The position numbers and the translations under genes were made by a program. A stretch of DNA of 6,641 nt from Chloroflexi bacterium RBG_13_46_14 (GTDB taxonomy: Bacteria; Chloroflexota; Dehalococcoidia; Dehalococcoidales; UBA2162). Positions 1-6,641 of the stretch are shown here, in pieces. The notes under the pieces are model-generated. The model saw only the letters and a list, made by a program, of their open reading frames with translations. It was not told where the DNA came from and did not search any database. Position 1 is the stretch's first letter. Each line of letters starts with the position of its first letter. Location: the NCBI GenBank assembly GCA_001796415.1, contig MGML01000134.1, positions 1-6,641 on the forward strand, in the 5' to 3' direction.

Positions 1-16
1 ATGCAAATACTGCATA

Positions 17-2128
17 TTACAGTCGAATTATCCGTTTGAGAGGTTTCGCATCCGGCCAGGAACCGTAATATTCCAGTTGGTCCTCAGGCGGCTTCTGCTT
101 CAACCACTCGTTCTCGAATTCATCATAACTCTTAGTCCGTCGCAGGCGATCTTGCCGTTCTTTATCTCGTAATTCGGCGGTTTTTTTCTCGTCCGCCAGC
201 CATAATTCGGTATCATAGGCAACATGGTAGACGTTACGAGCAACCCAGTCGGAAATGGTTTCATCTCTTACGTCATCCACTACGGACTGTGGCTCTCTCT
301 CCAGTACGTCGCCATAACCTTTAGCACCGGGACCGCCGCCTGCTGAGATACTCCCCTCGTAAACTATCCTAGCAGGGCGCGGTTTTATCTCCCAGGGTAG
401 ATCATAGTCGCCTTCAACAACCCTATCCTTGAATATCTCTTCCGGGGAGGTCGGTATATTCTTTTCACCTTTGGCCATAAGCTCAAGTATATTGCTGTTC
501 TCAACGCTGATCCCTGAAGGTGCATTCGGCGGATAGCCTCCGAAAAGTCCATTACCTACCAGCATCCTTTTTACCATGGTACCGCCGCTCGACGGTGGCC
601 GATTTCTTGAAGGTACTCCGTAGAAAATAGCCCCGATATACCCGCTGACACCGCCCCGGTATTTGCCGCTGCCCCCGGAGTCTTTATGGTGCTTCTGCCA
701 GAGCTGGAGCGTCGGTTGAGCGATCTCAGCTTCCTCTCCATCGCTCCCCTGGGCGTGCACAGCGGATCTGAAGATCGAGCTATCCATGCCATCTGAATCG
801 ACTCGTGCCCCCTGCCCGCCGGTATTCCTTGTCCAACCTCCTCCTCCACCTATTACCGGGACGCCCCACTGGTTCACTCCGGTGGAAAACCCCCCCATAC
901 CGCCGCCACCTCCCCATCTCCCGCCTATACCGAGAATCTGGTTCTGAGGCGCGGCAATATTGAGTCTCTCTTCAGGAATACTGAACATCATGCTGGCAAA
1001 TATCTTGGGAAGTAACTGTGTATTTAACTCCCCAACCGGTGGCGCCATAGATATTGCTGCGTTCCAGGCAGGACTGGTAACAGTGCCATCGGGGAAAAAA
1101 TAATCAATCGGCGCCATCGTGCCGGAGCAAACCGGTAGATCCCAGAATCCGTGAGAATACATGAAGAGTGCCGCATAAGCAGCCATTGTCCACGGGAAGC
1201 AATTATAGGCACTGTCGTTTTCGGGAGAAGTACCGGTATAGTCAAGCAGGATATGGTCATCTTCCTTGTAGGCAGTACAAATGATTCGCCAGATACTCGA
1301 TCTCGACCCGATACCACTCATAAAGACAACATTCCGGTAAATACCATCATTCCACCTTCGTATCCGGTTTCTGGCGCCTTCCTCCGCTACCATCATTATC
1401 TTTCTCAGCAGACCCTGGACAAAATCTCCGCCCTTCTGGTCCGCTAATTGCTCGATTCGCATTCTCAGACGGTCGACTCCCGTGCAGCGCGCCCTCGTAT
1501 CCAGCACCTGTTGACGTCCGGCTCTGCCTATCATATTGACCATCATATCGAGGAGTTCTTCTTTTATCCTGAAGTTTTCAGCCAGTTTTATCGGTGTAAG
1601 ACTCATTCCTTCGTCATAACGGGTCCTGGCATCAGCTATCATACCTCCGGGGACGATGCCACCCGTTTCATCCATATGCGTTCCGGTCGATGCCCAGGCT
1701 ATCAACACACCCTTGTGAAATATGGGCATCAACGCCAGCTGGTCACAGTTATGGAATCCTCCGTAAGTAGCATCATTGCAGTAAAATATATCTCCTTCAT
1801 GAACACCTATCCTCGGATTGGTGTAATAATTCTTCATTATCCATTTGATGGGATTTTGAGCGGTTACGCTGTGTATATAGGTACCAAGGCAGGCACTGAC
1901 CATATCACCCTGGGCCGTATGCAGACCTACTATAAGGTCTCCCGACATCACCCAGTCGGAATTACCTACTCTCTGAAAGACATCCTTGCATTCTGCCAGG
2001 ATCATGTTCAACCGTTCGCTGTAGATCTCATAATCTCCCGGCTGCAGCTTTTCAAGCCCTGCCAGCTCTTCATCGGTAGGCGGAGAAGGTTTTATGAATG
2101 CCATCACTTCATCTTTTGTTGGTCGCAC
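17..2128 (-). CDS. HyuB-family carboxylase subunit (ApcD-like / acetone carboxylase alpha-like)
   Basis: This complete 703-residue hydantoinase B/oxoprolinase-family protein has a GTG start and a TAA stop at 17-19. It contains GDIFYCNDATYGGFHNCD at 112-129, THMDETGG at 150-157, the family signature DSGGSGKYRGG at 483-493, a GGYPPNAPSG segment at 530-539, and GGGPGAKGYGD at 597-607, followed by a charged, probably helical tail at 640-680. H126, D129 and H151 have the same spacing as the Mn-binding residues H150, D153 and H175 that I recall for the acetone carboxylase alpha subunit, and the surrounding sequence is acetone carboxylase-like. It probably houses the site where ketone and activated carbon dioxide react in the cytoplasmic complex. 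Two polyglycine runs at 405-413 and 427-431 are unusual. The last gene in view, it ends 16 bases from the window edge, so an apcE-like fifth gene could follow unseen. Family is secure; substrate is inferred only by class. Confidence 0.92.
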   Translation of the reverse strand: MRPTKDEVMAFIKPSPPTDEELAGLEKLQPGDYEIYSERLNMILAECKDVFQRVGNSDWVMSGDLIVGLHTAQGDMVSACLGTYIHSVTAQNPIKWIMKNYYTNPRIGVHEGDIFYCNDATYGGFHNCDQLALMPIFHKGVLIAWASTGTHMDETGGIVPGGMIADARTRYDEGMSLTPIKLAENFRIKEELLDMMVNMIGRAGRQQVLDTRARCTGVDRLRMRIEQLADQKGGDFVQGLLRKIMMVAEEGARNRIRRWNDGIYRNVVFMSGIGSRSSIWRIICTAYKEDDHILLDYTGTSPENDSAYNCFPWTMAAYAALFMYSHGFWDLPVCSGTMAPIDYFFPDGTVTSPAWNAAISMAPPVGELNTQLLPKIFASMMFSIPEERLNIAAPQNQILGIGGRWGGGGGMGGFSTGVNQWGVPVIGGGGGWTRNTGGQGARVDSDGMDSSIFRSAVHAQGSDGEEAEIAQPTLQLWQKHHKDSGGSGKYRGGVSGYIGAIFYGVPSRNRPPSSGGTMVKRMLVGNGLFGGYPPNAPSGISVENSNILELMAKGEKNIPTSPEEIFKDRVVEGDYDLPWEIKPRPARIVYEGSISAGGGPGAKGYGDVLEREPQSVVDDVRDETISDWVARNVYHVAYDTELWLADEKKTAELRDKERQDRLRRTKSYDEFENEWLKQKPPEDQLEYYGSWPDAKPLKRIIRL

Positions 2129-2133
2129 AGCTT

Positions 2134-2140
2134 CCCCCTT
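2134..2140 (-). promoter_or_regulatory. Shine-Dalgarno sequence that decides the GTG start of the HyuB-like gene
   Basis: The minus strand reads AAGGGGG, then AAGCT, then the GTG at 2126-2128. A nearby in-frame ATG at 2102-2104 (codon 9) has only a weak GATGAAG sequence before it, so the GTG is the preferred start. The site lies in the 38-base gap after the second HyuA-like gene, the widest gap in this operon; nothing else was seen in that gap. Confidence 0.75.
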
Positions 2141-2166
2141 TTCCCTTCACAGGATTAATACGCATT

Positions 2167-4359
2167 CTATACGATAATACCGCTCATGTATTCGTTAATC
2201 GTGAACGTTCTTCCGGGAGGAAGAACGATATTGGTATCCGAAGCCTCGATGATTGCAGGTCCTTCTATCTTATTCCCTGCTTCAAGAAGATTCAGCTCAT
2301 AAGTATCAGTAGGATTAAATCCGCTCAGTTCCTGCCAGTACACTTCGCGTTTTCCTTTAATGGCGTTGGATGATACCTTGTCACTTTTCACAGGATATCT
2401 GGACATTTCAAAGGTCGGAGTTATGAATGTTGATCGAAGGATAAACGAAGAGATATCGACACCACCTTCGGGGAACACCGATAAGGCGCTGTATGCCGCT
2501 ATAAACTCTCGCTCAAACTGTTCATACACGGCATGGACATCCTCTTCGTTATGAATATATAACCGGGGAGAAGAAATTCGAGTCATATTCAGCTGTCCAC
2601 CGTACCTCATCTCCAATTCCAGTGAAAAAACCGCCGATTCCGGGTTGATGCCTTGCCCTTCAAGGTCTCGGACAGCCCGTTTCTGCAGGCTTTCAACCAC
2701 CGCGTTGAAGGCTTCATAATCGGTAAAATACTGGCCGGTACCGGCGCCGCCAATACCGGAAGGCTGTTTCAAAAGAATATACCTGGTTGCTTCATAGTAC
2801 TGGATAACATCCATTACCGCTGAACCCAGAGCGCAGAAAACCGGAGAAGCAGGGAACGTTAGTATTTTCGGCACTCCGGCTTCAAAAGTATACCCGCAGC
2901 AGTGAGTCGGACCCGCCCCGCCAAGAGCAAATACGACGAACTCTTTCGGGTCACGCCCTTTCAGAATTGTCTCCTTGAACAGCTCACCAGCCATATTACC
3001 GTCTACGATCTTTTTTATCAGCCAGGCGGCTTCTTCAACCTCGATCTGGAGAGGTCTGGCGATTCTACGCCGGATGACGTTAACCGCTTTTTCTTTGTCC
3101 AGCTTCATCTTGCCGCCGTGGAAATAATCGGGATTGACGTAACCCAGGACAACGTCGGCATCGGTCACGGTCGGTTCAGTGCCGCCAAGATCGTAGCACG
3201 CCGGGCCCGGCATTGATCCGGCACTGCGTGGGCCTATCGATAATTTATTCCCCATAAGCCGATCAACACTGGCAATTGAACCACCCCCGGCTCCGATCGA
3301 TTTTGATTCTAACATGGTGAGTTCAACGGCCCATCTGTCGATGACAGGATGATACTGATAATAACTCGGGCTTCCATTCACCACAAGGCCTACGTCGAAA
3401 CTGGTCCCTCCCATATCGGTGGCGATAATATTCGGGAATCCCTGCTGTTTGCCGACATAAGCGGCACCGATGATACCTGCGGAAGGCCCTCCGTTAAATG
3501 TATTCAGTGCGGTGGTACGGAACACCTCCGCCATACCGCCACTGTTGTGAACCATCATCATCGCCCGTTTATATCCCGAGGTTCTGAGTTCGTCACTCAT
3601 TCCTTTTATTTCATCCGCCATTGAGCGCTGCAAATAGGCACACAGCATGGTGGCAACCATCCTGGGATATTCGCGCCATCGCGGTGACACATCTGAAGAT
3701 ATCACTACGATCATGCTGCCGAGGTAAGATTCAGGATATTGACGCTTGATCAGGTCACGTATTTTCTGTTCATGAATGGGATTGGTATAACTGTTTATCA
3801 GGCAGACGACGAATCCCTGCGCTCCCTGGTTCACCAGGTATCGCAGTTTTTCCAGTACATCCTCTTCATCCAAAGGTCTTACAATATCCCCTTTATAATC
3901 GATTCTCTCTTTAATACCAACTATCATATGCCGGGGAATTATGGGTTCCGGCTTTTTCATCCTGGGAAGGCGTCTCATCTCACTTATGGCAATCCCGTCT
4001 CCCCATGAACCTCCTCTTCCTGCCGGCAGAGTATCTTCCCAGCCTTCCGTGGTAAACAGTCCGAGTCGTGGACCTTTCCTCTCGATCAGCCTGTTTACTG
4101 CCAGCGTGGTTGAATAACGAACCATCTCTGTTGATTCCAGTAACTCTTCGAGCGACATTCCCAGGGAGACTACAGTTTCCCGTAATGCCTGCATAAAACC
4201 TCTCGACAGGTCGTAGGTAGTAGTTGGGGCTTTGCCGAAAACTATCTGGTCGCCATAGGTGATGAGACAATCGGTAAACGTCCCTCCTATATCGACATTG
4301 ATACTGGCTCTTACTTTTTGATTTCCAGTCTTCTCTTTAGTTGATTGAAGTTCTGCCAT
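2167..4359 (-). CDS. HyuA-family ATPase subunit, complete (ApcC-like), of an acetophenone carboxylase-type complex
   Basis: This complete 730-residue member of the hydantoinase A/oxoprolinase family has a normal length. Motifs in order are the phosphate-1 loop DIGGTFTD at 23-30, YSTTLAVN at 82-89, the phosphate-2 loop DMGGTSFD at 315-322, the glycine motif GAGGGS at 356-361, PGPACYDLGG with PTVTDA at 384-401, FALGGAGPTHCC at 477-488, and the C-terminal GPAIIEASDTNIVLPPG at 700-716. Both phosphate loops of the actin-like ATPase fold look intact, so ATP hydrolysis is likely. In acetophenone carboxylase two ATP are used per carboxylation, and two different HyuA-type subunits are present; this would be the ApcC equivalent. 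No signal peptide or membrane segment is seen, so it acts in the cytoplasm. The first 15 residues are a charged extension ahead of the fold. Its phosphate-2 loop has Phe321 where the usual residue is Thr. Hydantoinase or oxoprolinase activity is less likely because of the gamma-type neighbour. Confidence 0.92.
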   Translation of the reverse strand: MAELQSTKEKTGNQKVRASINVDIGGTFTDCLITYGDQIVFGKAPTTTYDLSRGFMQALRETVVSLGMSLEELLESTEMVRYSTTLAVNRLIERKGPRLGLFTTEGWEDTLPAGRGGSWGDGIAISEMRRLPRMKKPEPIIPRHMIVGIKERIDYKGDIVRPLDEEDVLEKLRYLVNQGAQGFVVCLINSYTNPIHEQKIRDLIKRQYPESYLGSMIVVISSDVSPRWREYPRMVATMLCAYLQRSMADEIKGMSDELRTSGYKRAMMMVHNSGGMAEVFRTTALNTFNGGPSAGIIGAAYVGKQQGFPNIIATDMGGTSFDVGLVVNGSPSYYQYHPVIDRWAVELTMLESKSIGAGGGSIASVDRLMGNKLSIGPRSAGSMPGPACYDLGGTEPTVTDADVVLGYVNPDYFHGGKMKLDKEKAVNVIRRRIARPLQIEVEEAAWLIKKIVDGNMAGELFKETILKGRDPKEFVVFALGGAGPTHCCGYTFEAGVPKILTFPASPVFCALGSAVMDVIQYYEATRYILLKQPSGIGGAGTGQYFTDYEAFNAVVESLQKRAVRDLEGQGINPESAVFSLELEMRYGGQLNMTRISSPRLYIHNEEDVHAVYEQFEREFIAAYSALSVFPEGGVDISSFILRSTFITPTFEMSRYPVKSDKVSSNAIKGKREVYWQELSGFNPTDTYELNLLEAGNKIEGPAIIEASDTNIVLPPGRTFTINEYMSGIIV

Positions 4360-4360
4360 C

Positions 4361-4714
4361 TTAACTACCCCTCTGAGTATTTTCGCTTTTCAGGTATTTT
4401 TTCTTCAGCTTGTCGATATCGGGCTCTATATCATAGGTAATTGGATGTCCTGGAGGGAGCACCTCATTCTCTATCATCACCGCACAGCCGGGACAGTAAA
4501 ACTCCACAATCCGGCAAATATCAGGATCGGGAGCAAAGCTGCCGTCCTCAACCACCGGAGGAAAGATAGTACTGGGATCACGGTCATAGACCAGGCAGCC
4601 CTTCTTATAATTCTCACGGGCTGATACCAATACCCGTCCACATCGGTTACAACACCACTTTTCTTCTTCGAGATCGATATCCAGATATTCCGTAATTTGT
4701 ATCTTCTGTCCCAT
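4361..4714 (-). CDS. Acetone/acetophenone carboxylase gamma-type small subunit with four-cysteine zinc ribbon (ApcB-like)
   Basis: This 117-residue, soluble, acidic protein begins with MGQKIQITEYLDID. Two CxxC knuckles, C22-x2-C25 and C74-x2-C77, are set about 50 residues apart and would hold one zinc ion. Extra cysteines occur at 21, 40 and 67. The second half reads EFYCPGC, then IEPDIDKLKKKYL, which resembles, from memory, the EYFCPxCG and SPDI segments of acetone carboxylase gamma (AcxC). That protein is about 170 residues; this one lacks its N-terminal part and starts almost at the zinc ribbon, like the roughly 15 kDa ApcB. Its role is probably structural, bridging the larger subunits in the cytoplasmic core complex. 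It sits 3 bases after the first HyuA gene and 1 base before the second, strong evidence for co-production. The ATG start is supported by a well-spaced Shine-Dalgarno sequence. Assignment rests on cysteine pattern, size and neighbours; a generic zinc-ribbon protein is the alternative. Confidence 0.85.
   Translation of the reverse strand: MGQKIQITEYLDIDLEEEKWCCNRCGRVLVSARENYKKGCLVYDRDPSTIFPPVVEDGSFAPDPDICRIVEFYCPGCAVMIENEVLPPGHPITYDIEPDIDKLKKKYLKSENTQRGS
4368..4374 (-). promoter_or_regulatory. Shine-Dalgarno sequence for the second HyuA-like gene
   Basis: The minus strand reads AGAGGGG, then eight bases, then the ATG at 4357-4359. The site lies within the final codons of the gamma-type gene, whose TAA at 4361-4363 is one base from this start. 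It fixes the start of the 730-residue protein and indicates coupled translation. Confidence 0.75.
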
Positions 4715-4717
4715 TGA

Positions 4718-6641
4718 TTACCTCTCTTCCATCAGTCCGTTAAGGTATTTATCTATTGTATATCGGCTGCCTGAAGGTACCATGATAGTAGTACTGGCAC
4801 TTTCGACGAAAGCCGGGCCTTTCACCTCATTACCGCTTTTAAGTAGTTCCTGGTCGTACACGGGCACGTCCCGGAATTTACCGTCATGATAAATAGACCG
4901 GTTACCTTTCAATGCCCCTTCAGGATTCACTCCAGCTGAAGGATGTTCCTGGAATTCAGGATCAGCCAGATGCGATCTCGCCTGGAGTCTGATTTGCTGG
5001 ATAACTGGTCCGTTAGTATCTCCTGCATCGGACTCTTTACAGTATATTTCAACAAGATCGGTCAGGTCATTTTCCCCGTTAAGGGTAATTTCATTTCGTC
5101 GGATGACTACCGGGGCAGCCTGCTCTCTGGTGTTAATCGTGATTTCAAGCATTAGTGAAACATTCTCTTTCGAAAAACCTTCACCCGTCATATCGAAATA
5201 TGCGTCTTCTGCCATTACCTTTGTTGCTGAATTAAATTTATTGATTGTGTCTTCAAGGTCACGGGATCTTAGCGGCAGGTTTTCAACACGGGTGTATGTG
5301 TGGAGAACATCTGTACATGATGAGCCAAAAGCACAAAACTGAGCTCCGAATGGGAACGAGTAGATGGCGGGGATTTCGCACGTTTTAGCCAGACTGGCAC
5401 AGGAAAGACCACCGGCTCCTCCGAAAGCGAACATTACTACATCTTCTTCTTTAAGACCTTTCCCTACGATGAATTCTTTTACCGATTTTGCAGAATGTCT
5501 GGTCATTTCTGCTAATATCGCTTCCGCCGCTTCTTCTACCGATATTTTTAACGGGTCTGCGATCCGCTCCTGGATAACTGTCCTGGCTTGTTCTCTGTCC
5601 AGTTTTCTTCTCCCGCCGAGGAAATAATCAGGATCTATGTGTCCCAGAGTGACCCAGGCATCGGTCACTGTAGGCTTGTTGCCGCCCAGGCTGTAACAGG
5701 CAGGACCGGGAATTGCCCCGGCGCTTTCCGGTCCGACTCGTAGTGTGCCCTTTTTATCGATCCAGGCGACCGAACTGCCTCCACCACCTATGGATACGGT
5801 CTCGATAACTCTTTCTCTAACCGGAACACCATACATATCTCTGTCGGCTGTGTAGGAAAGCTGTCCGTGGGCAATGAGACCAATATCAGTACTGGTGCCG
5901 CCGACATCTATCGTTACGACGTTTTTAATCCCATACAGCCTGGCTAGAAAAGCAGCGCCAAACAGACCGGCTGCCGGCCCTGAATCACAGGTATCTATTG
6001 CTTTAGTCTTGGCTACACGCGCCGCTCCACCTGTGGCATGAACGATAAGTAAAGGCCATTTATATCGCCGATTCCTCACGTCATCATCAGCTTTGTAAAG
6101 ATAATGCGTCATATCCTGATGGATATAAGCATCGATAAGTGCCGCATTAGTTCGGCACATGTCATCCAGCTCGGTACTTACTTCAGAAGAAAGTAATAAT
6201 GGGACCGATCCTAGGTAATGAGCCGGATAATCTTCAAGAACGAGTTCCCGGCATTTTTCCTCGTGGGCAGGATTAAGTGGCGACCGTGCCAGACTTACCA
6301 GGATCCTTCGAGCGCCTCTCTCAAGCAGGTCTTTCACCGCAGCGAGTACCTCGACACGCTCAGGTTCCCTGATTGATTCACCGGCTTCGTTAATTTCCTC
6401 GTCGATACAGATGACCATGTTTGCAGGAACCAGGAAATTAACTGCCGGATTTATGGAACCGGTCGGTGCATAGACATTTTCACCTTTACCCTTCGTTACC
6501 AGCAGACCCAGCTTGGGTCCATTGCCCTGAATCAATGTATTGGTGCCTATAGTCGTTGAGAGACGAAGCGTGTCCATCTGATTCAGCAGGTCGCTGGCAT
6601 CTTCGAATCCGAACTTACGGGCTGCTTCTTCTATACATTCC
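4718..6641 (-). CDS. HyuA-family ATPase subunit of an acetophenone carboxylase-type complex (ApcA-like), N-terminus cut by window edge
   Basis: This is the first gene of the operon as seen here. The frame is open from 6640 to the TAA at 4718-4720, giving 640 visible residues. An ATG lies at 6575-6577, but homologous sequence continues upstream of it (21 residues including KFGFED), so that ATG is internal. By comparison with the second HyuA copy, about 40-55 residues are missing, including the first phosphate motif DxGGTFTD. Visible motifs (visible-codon numbering) are LSTTIGTN near 27-34, the phosphate-2 motif DVGGTSTD at 245-252 (5885-5908), the glycine motif IGGGGSS near 284-290, PGPACYSLGG and PTVTDA at 323-328, FAFGGAGG at 404-411, and the C-terminal signature GPAFVESASTT. 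The family (hydantoinase A/oxoprolinase, actin-like ATPase fold) hydrolyses ATP to activate substrate. By gene order this is probably the ApcA-type subunit of a cytoplasmic ketone carboxylase. Oddly, the usual GGAGPxH is GGAGGLS here. The family call is very secure; the substrate is unknown. Confidence 0.9.
   Translation of the reverse strand, partial: ECIEEAARKFGFEDASDLLNQMDTLRLSTTIGTNTLIQGNGPKLGLLVTKGKGENVYAPTGSINPAVNFLVPANMVICIDEEINEAGESIREPERVEVLAAVKDLLERGARRILVSLARSPLNPAHEEKCRELVLEDYPAHYLGSVPLLLSSEVSTELDDMCRTNAALIDAYIHQDMTHYLYKADDDVRNRRYKWPLLIVHATGGAARVAKTKAIDTCDSGPAAGLFGAAFLARLYGIKNVVTIDVGGTSTDIGLIAHGQLSYTADRDMYGVPVRERVIETVSIGGGGSSVAWIDKKGTLRVGPESAGAIPGPACYSLGGNKPTVTDAWVTLGHIDPDYFLGGRRKLDREQARTVIQERIADPLKISVEEAAEAILAEMTRHSAKSVKEFIVGKGLKEEDVVMFAFGGAGGLSCASLAKTCEIPAIYSFPFGAQFCAFGSSCTDVLHTYTRVENLPLRSRDLEDTINKFNSATKVMAEDAYFDMTGEGFSKENVSLMLEITINTREQAAPVVIRRNEITLNGENDLTDLVEIYCKESDAGDTNGPVIQQIRLQARSHLADPEFQEHPSAGVNPEGALKGNRSIYHDGKFRDVPVYDQELLKSGNEVKGPAFVESASTTIMVPSGSRYTIDKYLNGLMEER
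4721..4727 (-). promoter_or_regulatory. Shine-Dalgarno sequence for the small gamma-type gene
   Basis: On the minus strand this reads AGAGAGG, followed by six bases (TAATCA) and then the ATG at 4712-4714. It lies inside the last codons of the upstream HyuA-like gene, whose TAA stop falls within the spacer. This arrangement suggests that translation of the two genes is coupled. Confidence 0.75.

Noticed and set aside
1..15. Short inverted repeat ATGCA-5-TGCAT, possible terminator
   Set aside because: The arms are only five A/T-rich base pairs with no T-run after them on the minus strand, and it is cut by the window edge. It is too weak to call.
181..187. Run of seven T (A7 in the mRNA) in the HyuB gene, possible frameshift site
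   Set aside because: The reading frame over the run is AAA AAA ACC, which is not the phase of a classic -1 slippery heptamer, and the coding frame continues normally on both sides.
1448..2158. A 236-codon plus-strand open frame opposite the HyuB gene
   Set aside because: It lies wholly antisense to well-conserved HyuB sequence apart from the short gap, starts with a non-ATG codon, and its product shows no recognisable domain. The other plus-strand open frames opposite the HyuA genes are likewise shadows.
17..4359. Annotation as hydantoinase or 5-oxoprolinase (hyuAB)
   Set aside because: The domains fit, but a gamma-type zinc-ribbon gene, a second HyuA copy in the same operon, and acetone carboxylase-like sequence around the HyuB metal triad all favour a carboxylase.
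6575..6577. ATG as the true start of the first HyuA-like gene
   Set aside because: The frame stays open to the edge with sensible HyuA-like sequence upstream, and starting here would remove the first phosphate motif region. The gene is cut by the window.

Overview
The window holds four adjacent protein-coding genes, all on the minus strand and packed as one operon. In transcription order (from high coordinates to low) they are: a HyuA-family ATPase subunit whose N-terminus runs off the right edge (4718-6641); a small four-cysteine zinc-ribbon protein related to the acetone carboxylase gamma subunit (4361-4714); a second, complete HyuA-family subunit (2167-4359); and a HyuB-family subunit (17-2128). 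Spacers are 3, 1 and 38 bases, and each internal start has a good Shine-Dalgarno sequence. No RNA gene, mobile element, repeat array or CRISPR was seen. No stretch over 40 bases lacks a gene.

The order HyuA - small gamma - HyuA - HyuB is, from memory of the literature, that of apcA-apcB-apcC-apcD, the core subunits of acetophenone carboxylase from Aromatoleum aromaticum. Acetone carboxylase (acxABC) has only one HyuA-type subunit, and hydantoinases or oxoprolinases have no gamma-type subunit. The best reading is therefore an ATP-dependent ketone carboxylase of the acetophenone carboxylase type. The two HyuA-like subunits would activate bicarbonate and/or the enolised ketone with ATP. The HyuB-like subunit would carry the carboxylation site, and the small zinc protein would be structural. 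The real substrate cannot be read from sequence. A fifth gene like apcE (about 34 kDa) would lie just past the left edge and is not visible.

The organism is probably a bacterium with a mid-range G+C content (close to one half by eye) that uses Shine-Dalgarno initiation. An anaerobic or facultative degrader of ketones or aromatics is plausible from the enzyme type, but the window has no taxonomic marker and I do not assign a phylum. The operon promoter lies upstream of 6641 and any terminator lies beyond position 1.

Points worth a second look: the substrate of this complex; the different departures of the two HyuA copies from consensus ATPase motifs; a conserved H-x2-D...H metal triad in the HyuB subunit; two polyglycine runs in that subunit; and a gamma subunit reduced to its zinc-ribbon core.
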